DNA of 64,000 nt from JBBRNH01 sp038230415 (lineage in GTDB: Bacteria > Bacteroidota > Bacteroidia > Cytophagales > Spirosomataceae): assembly GCA_038230415.1 (NCBI GenBank), contig JBBRNH010000008.1, positions 37,890 through 101,889 of the forward strand, written 5' to 3'. The notes beneath the pieces are model-generated. The model saw only the letters and a program-made list of their open reading frames with translations, had not been told where the DNA came from and did no database searches. The position numbers and the translations under genes were made by a program. Numbering within the stretch: position 1 is the first letter of the stretch; each line of letters opens with the position of its first letter. Below, in pieces: positions 26,981 through 35,003 of this stretch.

Positions 26981-27796
26981 TTACAAAATTGTGCGGGCCG
27001 ATTCGGGAACAGCGAGCGGAATCTGGACATAGACTTTTGAGCCCTGCCCCGGTGCCACGTCGAACGTGATATGACCGTTCACGGCGGTCAGGCGGCTTTC
27101 AACGGTTCTCAGCCCCAAGCCCCGGTCGCTGTCCTGCAAAATCAGGTCCACGTCAAAGCCGCGCCCATCATCCACAACGGCCAACCGCACTTCATTATTT
27201 CGTCGAATCAGTTCAAGCGTAATGTGGCTGGCTCCGGCGTGATACACGGCGTTTTCGAGGAGTTCTTCGGCCACCCGATACAGCATAACGTCGAGGGTGG
27301 CGGGCAACGGCTCAAAATCATCGGGCCGGTCAAAAGTAATCGAGACTTCGGGGGTGGTATGGCTGTTGACGAGTTCGTCTAATGCCGCCGTGAGGCCAAA
27401 CCGCTGGAGGGTAGTTGGCACTAAATTCCGGTTCACGCGTCTGACATTCAGAATGGTATCATCCAAGAGCGAACGCGCCTGCCGCACGCGCTGCCCCGAC
27501 GGGTCATCGGTTCCGAACTGATTTTCTAACTGGGTGAGGTTCATTTTAACCACGGAGAGCATCGTACCAACGTCGTCGTGCAGAAACTGAGCGAGGAGTT
27601 TGCGCTCGTCTTCCTGCCCCCTGAAGGCCGCTTTGGTCAGGTCTTGCCGGTGGCGTTCCTGCATGGTTTTAATGGTAAGTTGATGTTGCGCCTGCCGGTG
27701 CTGATAATACGCCACAAACACGATGATGAACACCGCCATCACCAGCATGGCAATGGTTGCCACCAAAAGTGCATCGTTGAGCGATCCTGTAATCAT
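26981..27796 (-). CDS. Histidine kinase with HisKA_3 domain
   Basis: This 271-residue kinase has one N-terminal membrane helix (about 9-31), a coiled stretch, a HisKA_3 dimerisation/phospho-acceptor helix with His73 in AQFLHDDVGTMLS, and a HATPase domain with N box (ENAVYH), VVDDGRGFD and GLGLRTVESRL. This is the NarX/DesK-type layout that pairs with LuxR-type regulators. It lacks an extracellular sensor domain, so the input is probably a membrane signal or another protein. It is followed at once by its response regulator. Confidence 0.93.
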   Translation of the reverse strand: MITGSLNDALLVATIAMLVMAVFIIVFVAYYQHRQAQHQLTIKTMQERHRQDLTKAAFRGQEDERKLLAQFLHDDVGTMLSVVKMNLTQLENQFGTDDPSGQRVRQARSLLDDTILNVRRVNRNLVPTTLQRFGLTAALDELVNSHTTPEVSITFDRPDDFEPLPATLDVMLYRVAEELLENAVYHAGASHITLELIRRNNEVRLAVVDDGRGFDVDLILQDSDRGLGLRTVESRLTAVNGHITFDVAPGQGSKVYVQIPLAVPESARTIL

Positions 27797-27882
27797 AATG
27801 ATCTGGGTATCGGCACCGGGTAGGCCGCTTGTCTAATCTGCCACATGGCTATGCCGAATAACCCGTTGCGGATAATAAGTAC

Positions 27883-28500
27883 CTAGTTTTCGATGCTCTG
27901 TAATACGTCAAGATCAAGCGTACTGTTCCAAACGTTGTCGTAAAAAAAGAACGGGGCCATAAATACCGACCCCGCGCTATAGACGAGCAACCCGCAGGCT
28001 ACCCAGAAAAACGGATACCGAATCAGATCGGGAACGGCAAGCGCAACGGCGAGTTGCCAGAAAAAAAACAAGACCAGCATAATCATCAGCCCATCGGCAA
28101 CAACGTGGGCGTAGCGGTTCATCCGATGATTATGCCAGTCCATCAAATTAGGGTTGGACGTGATGAGGTCAACAACAAAAAATACACAAAACAGCAGGGC
28201 TATGCCGGTTAAAAGCTGGCTTGCCAGGTGCCTGTCGGTTAAGCTCCCAAACAGACGCAGCATAATAACGACCTGAATTGGCAGGTCTATGTTATACAGA
28301 AACAGGTTATTGATATGCTCACTTGCCAGCCAGAAAGCCAGTATATTCCTGAATGTCAGCCACAAAACGTAAGCCTTAACTAATAAAACAACCCGGTTTG
28401 ACGAGATGGTAAGCGGAAAGCTAAAGACAAAAGCGAGCAGGATGGATAGATCACAAAAAACTCCCAATGGATGGTTGACCGTGTATTGAATGATGTTCAT
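27883..28500 (-). CDS. Multi-spanning membrane protein, unknown function
   Basis: The ATG at 28500 (205 residues) is chosen over the GTG at 28512. At least six hydrophobic helices are predicted, with short polar loops. I do not recognise a family. The layout is like integral sensor proteins, and it is immediately upstream of the histidine kinase gene (88 bases) and downstream of a small Gly-rich protein, so it may act as the sensing partner of the two-component system; that is inference from position. Confidence 0.6.
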   Translation of the reverse strand: MNIIQYTVNHPLGVFCDLSILLAFVFSFPLTISSNRVVLLVKAYVLWLTFRNILAFWLASEHINNLFLYNIDLPIQVVIMLRLFGSLTDRHLASQLLTGIALLFCVFFVVDLITSNPNLMDWHNHRMNRYAHVVADGLMIMLVLFFFWQLAVALAVPDLIRYPFFWVACGLLVYSAGSVFMAPFFFYDNVWNSTLDLDVLQSIEN

Positions 28501-28519
28501 CGGGTGAGCCACCTATCCA

Positions 28520-28873
28520 CTATTCGCCACAATCGTTTGGGCAGCGGCTGCCCCCACCGTATATGCCCGAACCGCCATCGCCACCCATGTCTTTGAGGCC
28601 TTTGGGGGTGCGGTGCATATCGTTGCCCTTGCTGTCTATGCCCACCAAAAGCAACGTTGGCGTTCCGTGCTGCCGACCGTGATACATCCGAATGCCCTGG
28701 CAGGCATCGCTACCGAGCATTTCCATCAGAATTTTTTTGCTGAAGGCTTCGGCAAACACGACCTCACCCGTGTGCGGAGCCTTGCGGTATTCGTCAACCT
28801 GGGTGCGGGCTTCGTCAAATTTTAGCTGACGGCCTTCCTGCTGGTAAGGAAATGGGTATTTGGTGTCGGTCAT
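28520..28873 (-). CDS. Conserved small protein with Gly-rich, Cys-containing tail
   Basis: The ATG at 28873 gives 117 residues; an in-frame TTG at 28945 would add an untypical leader. The N-terminal part is charged and helical (LKFDEARTQVDEYR), the middle has IRMYHGRQHGTPTLLLVG, and the end is Gly-rich with two cysteines (GIYGGGSRCPNDCGE). No known domain is recognised. It lies 19 bases upstream of a membrane protein and the kinase, so the four may form one transcription unit. Confidence 0.6.
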   Translation of the reverse strand: MTDTKYPFPYQQEGRQLKFDEARTQVDEYRKAPHTGEVVFAEAFSKKILMEMLGSDACQGIRMYHGRQHGTPTLLLVGIDSKGNDMHRTPKGLKDMGGDGGSGIYGGGSRCPNDCGE

Positions 28874-29286
28874 GGTTTTGGTTGGTCTGAAAAAGGATTT
28901 CTGTTTAGACGAATCAATATTCTCTTTATAAACGAACGAATCCAAATGCAGACGCTATAACCCGTAGTTATCCGGCCCTGATTGCGTAGAACTACGTGAT
29001 TTACCCCGATTTCAAGGGGTCAAAAAATCACGTACATATCCGCTAAAACAAACCCGGCCCGTGTATGACCTTTGCATCACAAACGACGCGGATACCACAC
29101 CATTACGGCTCCAAAACGTTTTCTCATAGGTTAGGTGTAGGAAAAGCCGAAGCAACTTGCTTCGGCTTTTTTTGACTGGAGACCACCCACCCGGCCATCG
29201 GTGCAGTCAAGCATCTCAACTGTCAGTTGGCGCAACACCCGATTGGCTTGCAGTTGCCGGACGCAGTACTTAATTTCGTTTTTTGG
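28874..29286. other. Intergenic region with an orphan terminator
   Basis: No coding sequence is seen. A short inverted repeat (ACTACGTGATTT at 28991-29002 and AAAATCACGTA at 29024-29034) and the terminator at 29142-29173 are present. This upstream region serves the divergent small protein gene and the PAP2 gene, and may encode a small RNA. Confidence 0.5.
29142..29173 (+). terminator. Orphan intrinsic terminator (sRNA end?)
   Basis: A 13-bp stem (AAAAGCCGAAGCA / TGCTTCGGCTTTT) is followed by a T-run on the plus strand. No plus-strand gene lies upstream within 2.9 kb, so this may end a small RNA transcribed from around 29070. Confidence 0.75.
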
Positions 29287-30018
29287 ATGTTAAACAACTA
29301 TCATTTGGGTAGCACTAAAGAATTTCAGGTTCATGATCCTTTTTTCATTTTGACAAAACCACTCAGACGATTGAAGGACTGCCTTTTCGCCAATCGGGTC
29401 TTCTTCATCACCTACCTCGCCATCCTGATTCCGGTTGGAATTTTGCAACTCATCTACTCGCCCGAAGAACTCATGCGCTGGGTGAATGCCCGCAACAGCC
29501 CCAAAGCCGACACGTTTTTTGCCAACGTCACCAACCTCGGCGATGGCGCGTTTATGGTGATTGTGGCTGTGCTGCTGCTGATTCGGTCCTATCGGTTCGC
29601 GCTGATGGGCGTGGTCAGTTTTGTAGTAACGGGGCTGCTGACCACCTTTTTAAAACAGGTCGTTTTTCCGACGGCTCTGCGCCCGCTCAAGTATTTTGAA
29701 CACTCGACCTGGCACTATCACCTCATCAACGGGCTTGATATCCACAGCTACAACAGTTTTCCGTCGGGCCATTCGATGACCGCTTTCGCCGTGTTTACCC
29801 TGCTGGCACTGCTGGACGAACGCAAAGGCCGGGACTGGTTTCTGGCAATGCTGGCGGTGGTTACGGCTTATTCGCGGGTGTATTTATTCCAGCATTTCGT
29901 GGCTGATGTCTGGGTCGGCTCGCTGCTTGGCGTAGCCGTATCGGTTGCTACGGTACTGTTGTTGAGCCGGTTCTGGGAGAAGAACCCGAAGCAATGGCAT
30001 GAGCGGGGGCTGCTTTAG
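29287..30018 (+). CDS. PAP2-family phosphatase (lipid phosphatase)
   Basis: ATG 29287 (243 residues) is chosen over TTG 29227. It has several membrane helices and the three PAP2 motifs: KQVVFPTALRP (K-x6-RP type), the central PSGH in FPSGHSMTAF, and SRVYLFQHFVADV (S-R-x5-H-x3-D). These residues hydrolyse phosphate monoesters of lipids or undecaprenyl pyrophosphate at the membrane. The first 50 or so residues are a polar leader. Upstream is an orphan terminator; downstream is a heptamer palindrome that ends this convergent pair. Confidence 0.9.
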   Translation: MLNNYHLGSTKEFQVHDPFFILTKPLRRLKDCLFANRVFFITYLAILIPVGILQLIYSPEELMRWVNARNSPKADTFFANVTNLGDGAFMVIVAVLLLIRSYRFALMGVVSFVVTGLLTTFLKQVVFPTALRPLKYFEHSTWHYHLINGLDIHSYNSFPSGHSMTAFAVFTLLALLDERKGRDWFLAMLAVVTAYSRVYLFQHFVADVWVGSLLGVAVSVATVLLLSRFWEKNPKQWHERGLL

Positions 30019-30022
30019 CGGT

Positions 30023-30095
30023 TAGTGGCAAGTGATTAGTGACCAGTTCAGCGTCAGCAAAGCATAAGCCACTTGCCACTAATCAATTGCCACTA
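30023..30095. repeat. Heptamer palindrome between convergent genes
   Basis: Arms at 30023-30043 and 30075-30095 pair with two mismatches. They contain heptamer runs (TTAGTGG, CAAGTGA, TTAGTGA). It starts 4 nt after the PAP2 stop and ends 4 nt before the convergent DUF4293 stop. Confidence 0.85.
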
Positions 30096-30099
30096 TTTT

Positions 30100-30573
30100 C
30101 TACCGAAACCGATCCGAATCCTTCACTAATTTCTCGTCTTTCCTGATGAAGCGGTTCGCCAATGCGTTGAATACCAGCGAGGCAACCAAGCCGTAGAAGC
30201 CCGGCAAAAAATTTCCCTGATCGGTGGAACTGCCATATTCTTTGCCTTGATAAATGGTCAGGTACAGCACAAGGCCCATCACAACCGTGAGTAAAATGGC
30301 GTTTACGGCGCAAAGAATGGTCTGTAACAGCCGGTTACGGTACTGAAACAGGGTATAGAGTGCAACAATGGCAATGATTACCAGCAACCCGCCGAGATAC
30401 CAGACGGGCGTAACAAAGGTGGTAACGCCGGTTTGCTGGCTGTATTCCAACGCCGAGAGGTGCGCCATTTCGGGTGGGCGCTGGCCCGCTTTTTCCCAGA
30501 TGGGCAAGGCGAGTGCTACCCCCATAGCGGTGGCAATCAGGAATAAAAAAATAGTTTGAATGCGTTGAATCAT
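30100..30573 (-). CDS. DUF4293 membrane protein
   Basis: This 157-residue protein begins MIQRIQTIFLFL, the characteristic start of DUF4293 proteins, and has four hydrophobic helices. It is conserved across Bacteroidota with unknown function. The start ATG at 30573 is followed on the minus strand by the expected hydrophobic segment, and an upstream TACCTTTG box at 30610-30617 supports a short leader. Confidence 0.9.
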   Translation of the reverse strand: MIQRIQTIFLFLIATAMGVALALPIWEKAGQRPPEMAHLSALEYSQQTGVTTFVTPVWYLGGLLVIIAIVALYTLFQYRNRLLQTILCAVNAILLTVVMGLVLYLTIYQGKEYGSSTDQGNFLPGFYGLVASLVFNALANRFIRKDEKLVKDSDRFR

Positions 30574-30609
30574 AGTTATTAGTTGCTGGTCAGGGCATTT
30601 GAACCCTTA

Positions 30610-30617
30610 CAAAGGTA
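30610..30617 (-). promoter_or_regulatory. Bacteroidota -7 promoter box for DUF4293 gene
   Basis: The minus strand reads TACCTTTG, an exact TAnnTTTG box, 37 nt upstream of the ATG at 30573. Confidence 0.5.
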
Positions 30618-30642
30618 AAACGCAAAGCGAATATCGTGCGTA

Positions 30643-30662
30643 GAGACGCATATTTGCGTCTC
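30643..30662. repeat. GAGACGCA hairpin
   Basis: GAGACGCA / TGCGTCTC with a 4-nt loop, upstream of xylB and of the divergent DUF4293 gene. The flanking GTAGAGACGCA context resembles a dispersed intergenic hairpin seen in several Bacteroidota and cyanobacterial genomes; function unknown. Confidence 0.5.
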
Positions 30663-30727
30663 CTGTCCTATTGGTGTTCTGTGTTTGCATCTCCTATTCT
30701 GTTGTATTCGTCAAACCTACTTCTCAA

Positions 30728-32212
30728 ATGTATCTCCTCGGATTTGATCTCGGTAGTTCGTCAGTAAAAGCCTGCCTGCTCGATGCCGACACGGGCCGGG
30801 CGGTAGCGTCGGCGTTTTTTCCCGAAAGCGAGATGACAATTGAGTCTCCGCAACCGGGCTTTGCCGAACAGCACCCCGATGTATGGTGGCAAAACGCCTG
30901 CCGGGCCAGCCGCGCCATTATGCAACAAGCCAACATCCGGCCCACCGAGGTCAAAGCCATTGGTATTTCTTATCAGATGCACGGCTTGGTTGTAGTTGAC
31001 AAAGCACTAAACGTGCTGCGCCCCGCCATTATCTGGTGCGATAGCCGGGCCGTTCCGTTTGGTAATCAAGCGTTTAATGACCTCGGCCATCAGTACGTGC
31101 TGGATCACCTGCTCAACTCGCCGGGGAATCTCACTGCCGCCAAACTGGCCTGGGTGAAGGCCAACGAACCCGCCATTTATGACCGGATTCATAAAGTCAT
31201 GCTCCCCGGCGATTACCTCGCGGCCCGCATGACGGGTGAGATTACCACTACCGCACCGGGCCTGTCGGAAGGGACGCTCTGGGATTTTCGGACCGGCCAG
31301 CCCGCCCGCTTCCTGCTCGACTATTTCGGCTTTGATCCCGCGCTCCTGCCCGACCTCCGGGCCACGTTTGCCGAGCAGGGCCGCCTGACCAACACCGCTG
31401 CCGCCGAACTCGGTCTGGCCGTGAACACACCCGTAACCTACCGCGCCGGCGACCAACCCAACAACGCCCTGTCGCTGAACGTTTTGGAGCCGGGCGAGAT
31501 TGCGGCCACCGCCGGTACGTCGGGCGTGGTGTATGGCGTGAGCGATCAGGCACGGTACGACGCACAATCGCGGGTGAACACATTCCTGCACGTAAGCAGC
31601 ACGCCCGCAGCCCCGCGCTACGGTGTGTTGCTGTGCATAAACGGCACCGGAATCCTGAATAGCTGGCTGAAAAACAGTGTGTTACAGGGAACGATGAGCT
31701 ATGAGCAAATGAACCGGCAAGCCGCACTTGCCCCCATCGGGGCCGACGGCCTGCTGTGTCTGCCGTTTGGCAACGGGGCCGAGCGGGTGCTGGAAAACCG
31801 TGACGCAGGAGCCGCATTTCAGGGTTTGCAACTGACCCGGCACGGGCTACCGCACCTGCTTCGGGCCGCGCAGGAAGGCATTGTGTTCGCGTTGTATTAC
31901 GGTATTCAGGTGATGGAGCAGGTTGGTGTGGGGCTAAAAACCATCCGGGCGGGCGAGGCCAATATGTTTCTCAGCCCGCTTTTCGGCTGCACGCTGGCGA
32001 ACCTCACCGGGGCTACCATTGAACTCTATAACACCGATGGCGCACAGGGCGCGGCTCGCGGGGCGGGGTTGGGCCTGGGCCACTACGCCACCCGCGCCGA
32101 AGCCTTCACCGGGCTGCACGTCACGCGCACCATCGAACCGGACGCACGGGCCGTTGCCGCCTGTCGCGACGGCTACGAACGCTGGCTGCGGGCATTGGAC
32201 AAGGTGTTGTAA
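30728..32212 (+). CDS. xylB: Xylulokinase (FGGY family)
   Basis: ATG 30728 (494 residues) is chosen because the conserved LLGFDLGSSSVKACLLD starts there; an upstream in-frame start at 30671 lies in the hairpin region. It phosphorylates D-xylulose to xylulose-5-phosphate. The N-terminal FGGY domain has GFAEQHPDVWW and ISYQMHGLVVVD; the C-terminal domain has the ATP-binding loop (GEIAATAGTSGVVYG) and a late DGAQGAARGAGLG. No xylose isomerase is adjacent, so the pathway genes lie elsewhere or another ketose is the substrate. Confidence 0.88.
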   Translation: MYLLGFDLGSSSVKACLLDADTGRAVASAFFPESEMTIESPQPGFAEQHPDVWWQNACRASRAIMQQANIRPTEVKAIGISYQMHGLVVVDKALNVLRPAIIWCDSRAVPFGNQAFNDLGHQYVLDHLLNSPGNLTAAKLAWVKANEPAIYDRIHKVMLPGDYLAARMTGEITTTAPGLSEGTLWDFRTGQPARFLLDYFGFDPALLPDLRATFAEQGRLTNTAAAELGLAVNTPVTYRAGDQPNNALSLNVLEPGEIAATAGTSGVVYGVSDQARYDAQSRVNTFLHVSSTPAAPRYGVLLCINGTGILNSWLKNSVLQGTMSYEQMNRQAALAPIGADGLLCLPFGNGAERVLENRDAGAAFQGLQLTRHGLPHLLRAAQEGIVFALYYGIQVMEQVGVGLKTIRAGEANMFLSPLFGCTLANLTGATIELYNTDGAQGAARGAGLGLGHYATRAEAFTGLHVTRTIEPDARAVAACRDGYERWLRALDKVL

Positions 32213-32307
32213 TGGCGTTTTAATGTCCCTTAACTTGTTATTAAAAGTGTACTAATGGCTTGCCAATGTGCATGAAAGTCAGAAACTTACAGCAAAATTT
32301 CTGACAA

Positions 32308-33090
32308 ATGAAAACGTTCATACTGTTATCGCTTTGTTTCCTGATGATTACGGCCTGCACCCGTACCGTGCAACTCATCACGCTTCGGGGCAGTAATGTC
32401 AAGGAAGAGCCAAAAGGGTTAGTTCTCAATACGGATACGCTGACGTTGACATACAGTTTCTTCAGCGAACGCGGCACGATGAACGTCAGTATTTATAACA
32501 AGTTGCCCGTGCCGCTGTACGTGGACTGGAAGAAATCATCGTTTATTGTCGGGACGGAGAAGTTAGATTATTGGTATGATATAGCCACCGTTAATCTCAA
32601 CGGCTCTTCCTATCGCTACTACCGTCTGAGTGCAGTGGGACTTTCGGGAACCATCAGCAAAGAAGACCAAACGGGCTTTATTCCCCCCCAAACCCGCCTA
32701 GTAAAACAACAGTTTGTGCTGATGCCTGGAAAAGAGTATTTGGCTACACGGGGGCCGTTCAGGGCAGAAAAAACACCGAAGGCGAATAAGAAAGACAAAA
32801 AAGATATTATCCGGCAATACACGTATCAGTCAGATAATTCTCCGTTGCAGGTTCGCAACTTCCTGACCTTATCAACAGACAGTGATTTCAGAACGAAGTT
32901 CTACATTGACACCAAATTTTGGGCTTCAGAAGTGCGGGTAATGACCTGGAATCAATTCTCAGGCCCACTTCAACTGCGTTCTGAAGACGGTGAGCGCAAA
33001 AATCCTTACGCTAACCCGGCCTCGTTTTACCTCTTATTACCGGGTGATTCTACGGTCGTCACTGCATCTGGCAGGCAACCGATGCGATAA
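32308..33090 (+). CDS. Lipoprotein of unknown function
   Basis: This 260-residue protein has a signal peptide ending in a lipobox (LMITAC, Cys16) and a polar, beta-rich mature part with many Tyr and Thr. A Lys-rich loop (KTPKANKKDKKDI) is present near residues 153-165. No known domain is recognised. Its codon usage is less GC-rich than its neighbours. It is isolated between xylB and the alpha/beta hydrolase and seems to be its own unit. Confidence 0.7.
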   Translation: MKTFILLSLCFLMITACTRTVQLITLRGSNVKEEPKGLVLNTDTLTLTYSFFSERGTMNVSIYNKLPVPLYVDWKKSSFIVGTEKLDYWYDIATVNLNGSSYRYYRLSAVGLSGTISKEDQTGFIPPQTRLVKQQFVLMPGKEYLATRGPFRAEKTPKANKKDKKDIIRQYTYQSDNSPLQVRNFLTLSTDSDFRTKFYIDTKFWASEVRVMTWNQFSGPLQLRSEDGERKNPYANPASFYLLLPGDSTVVTASGRQPMR

Positions 33091-33255
33091 GCCGTTTTTG
33101 AACGAGACGTGAAAGCAACGGCAAAAAAAGCCACCTGGTAACAATAGCCGTCGAAAACCAATCAGGCCGGGTCACGCTCACCATTGTCCGGGCAGCGTGG
33201 TTGGCTTCAACCACAAACAGCCTGTAAGCCAGTTAATTGATGCGTTAATCGCGGA

Positions 33256-34167
33256 TCATTTTGCCAGAAAATCGCCGAGAACGGCGTTGTACTCGTCTTT
33301 CGCGTTCAGGTACGGAAAGTGTCCTTTGCCATGAAAGGTATGCACCGAGGCCGCTGTGTAATACTGCTTCAGCTTCGTGCGGAGGTCGGCAGCAACCAAC
33401 GGGTCATTGTCCGATTCAATAATAAGTAGCGGTATCGTGGACTCGTCACCGGCAACCGGCTCAAATTTATCAATCACGCAGTGGTACCGAGCCAGAAACT
33501 GCGCTTTTGACATTCGCCCGTAGGTATTTTCGAGCAGTTGAGCCTTTGCCAGCGGGTTGTTTTCGGATGCAGGCAGCACTTGTTTGAACAGATTTTGCCG
33601 CAACGCACTCATCACGGCCCAGGCGGGCAGCCACGATGCCAGACCGACCCGACCACCGTTCTGCTCTTCGTAGAGGTCGTTTTTCGGAAAAGTATTGCCC
33701 AGCACGGCCTTCTCGACCCGCTGTGGATAGGTTGCCAATAGATACTGCGCCAGATAGCCACCCAGCGAACTGCCCACAACTATCGCCTGACCGACATTCT
33801 CTTTGTCGAGAATCGCCACGACTCCCTTGCCCAGACCGGGCAGATTATCAACCGGCGGGTAAGTAAGGCTGATAACCCGGTATTTACGGCTAAAAGCATT
33901 CATCTGCTGCCACCAGAAATCGTAACCACCGGCCATGCCGTGCAGAAAAACAATGGTTTTGGGGCCGCTACCCAGCACTACATACTGCCAGGAGTGGCCC
34001 TCAGCCGTAACGGTTTTGGTCGGGATTTTTCGGAACGCGGCCAGCCCGTTGATTGGCTCTTTATCCGTTCCGTCGTACAGATCAAGTGCGTCTCTGTGGG
34101 AAACAGGGAACAAATAAACGGCGGCAATCAAAACAACCGGAATGAGCCAGAGCAGGCGTTTTTTCAT
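33256..34167 (-). CDS. Alpha/beta hydrolase, membrane-anchored
   Basis: ATG 34167 (303 residues) is chosen because a hydrophobic anchor (LLWLIPVVLIAAVYLFPV) follows at once; the longer frame to 34302 adds an unlikely leader. The alpha/beta-hydrolase fold is visible: oxyanion region VFLHGMAGGYD, nucleophile elbow VVGSSLGGYLAQ (Ser), acid near LLIIESDNDPLV, and His in FHGKGHFPYL. It probably acts as an esterase or lipase at the inner membrane facing the periplasm. Substrate unknown. Confidence 0.88.
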   Translation of the reverse strand: MKKRLLWLIPVVLIAAVYLFPVSHRDALDLYDGTDKEPINGLAAFRKIPTKTVTAEGHSWQYVVLGSGPKTIVFLHGMAGGYDFWWQQMNAFSRKYRVISLTYPPVDNLPGLGKGVVAILDKENVGQAIVVGSSLGGYLAQYLLATYPQRVEKAVLGNTFPKNDLYEEQNGGRVGLASWLPAWAVMSALRQNLFKQVLPASENNPLAKAQLLENTYGRMSKAQFLARYHCVIDKFEPVAGDESTIPLLIIESDNDPLVAADLRTKLKQYYTAASVHTFHGKGHFPYLNAKDEYNAVLGDFLAK

Positions 34168-34469
34168 GAAAAATAGTAAGTTTTTGGCGTTAACAAACGG
34201 CGAATAAACAGGATTTAGCCGGTTGTCGCAACGCCCGGCATCTACTATTATTCTGGCAATGATCCCGCGCATGATTTCTCCCCGGCATTCACAGCGGTGC
34301 AAATCGGAATGTTACGGCAGGTGCAGGTGGTTATCCGGCAAAACCGCAGCGTCTGACCTGACCGTTCCCTAAGACAAGACCACATTTAACGATTCCTTTA
34401 CGTGCCGGGGTTGGCGTTACCAGAAAATCGCCCTAATTTTCGTTGCTGAAACCCCTTAACCCGCTTCTC
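34168..34469. other. Intergenic region, nothing identified
   Basis: About 300 bases between divergent genes. No ORF with coding features, terminator or clear promoter motif was found. Confidence 0.5.
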
Positions 34470-34931
34470 ATGCAACGATACATCATCCGTTTCCTCTGGC
34501 TTTGGGCCGCTATTACAACCGCGCCGGTGTTGGCTCAGTCGGCTAAAACCAAGCCCGCAACAGTTGTCACACCCGCAGATTATCAGCGAAAACAGATTAC
34601 GGTTGGGCGCGGGGGCGGCATCGCCGGCGAAGAAACCACGTATTACCTGCTCGAAAACGGTAATCTGTTCGCCCGGCGCGGGTTCGACAGTACCTACACC
34701 CGGTTGCGGTGGCAAACGCCGGAAACCACTAAGCGGATGTTCTCGGCGGTGGAGACTACGTGTAAAATCAAGACAACACCGTTCGATCAGCCCGGCAATA
34801 CCTACCAGTTTGTAGGCTGGCAAAGGGGCAAAACCCGGCACCGGGTCACGTGGGGAGCCGTTGGCAAAACACCCCCGGCTGCCTATCCTGATTTTTACAA
34901 ATCGTTTATGAAAATGATTCCGGCAATCTGA
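34470..34931 (+). CDS. Secreted conserved hypothetical protein
   Basis: ATG 34470 (153 residues) is chosen over an in-frame start at 34443; it gives a clear signal peptide ending in PVLAQ. The mature part contains QITVGRGGGIAGEETTYYLL and a later TTCKIKTTPFDQPGNTYQFV; this pattern is seen in a family of small secreted proteins of Bacteroidota without assigned function. It is about 70 bases upstream of the thermolysin-like gene and co-directional; an inhibitor or chaperone role is possible but unsupported. Confidence 0.6.
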   Translation: MQRYIIRFLWLWAAITTAPVLAQSAKTKPATVVTPADYQRKQITVGRGGGIAGEETTYYLLENGNLFARRGFDSTYTRLRWQTPETTKRMFSAVETTCKIKTTPFDQPGNTYQFVGWQRGKTRHRVTWGAVGKTPPAAYPDFYKSFMKMIPAI

Positions 34932-35003
34932 ACTTAGGGAGTGCCGTGTGTTGTCAGGAAACGTATGTTGCCTGACTGTGTTTATACTCAATCTATTACC
35001 CGT

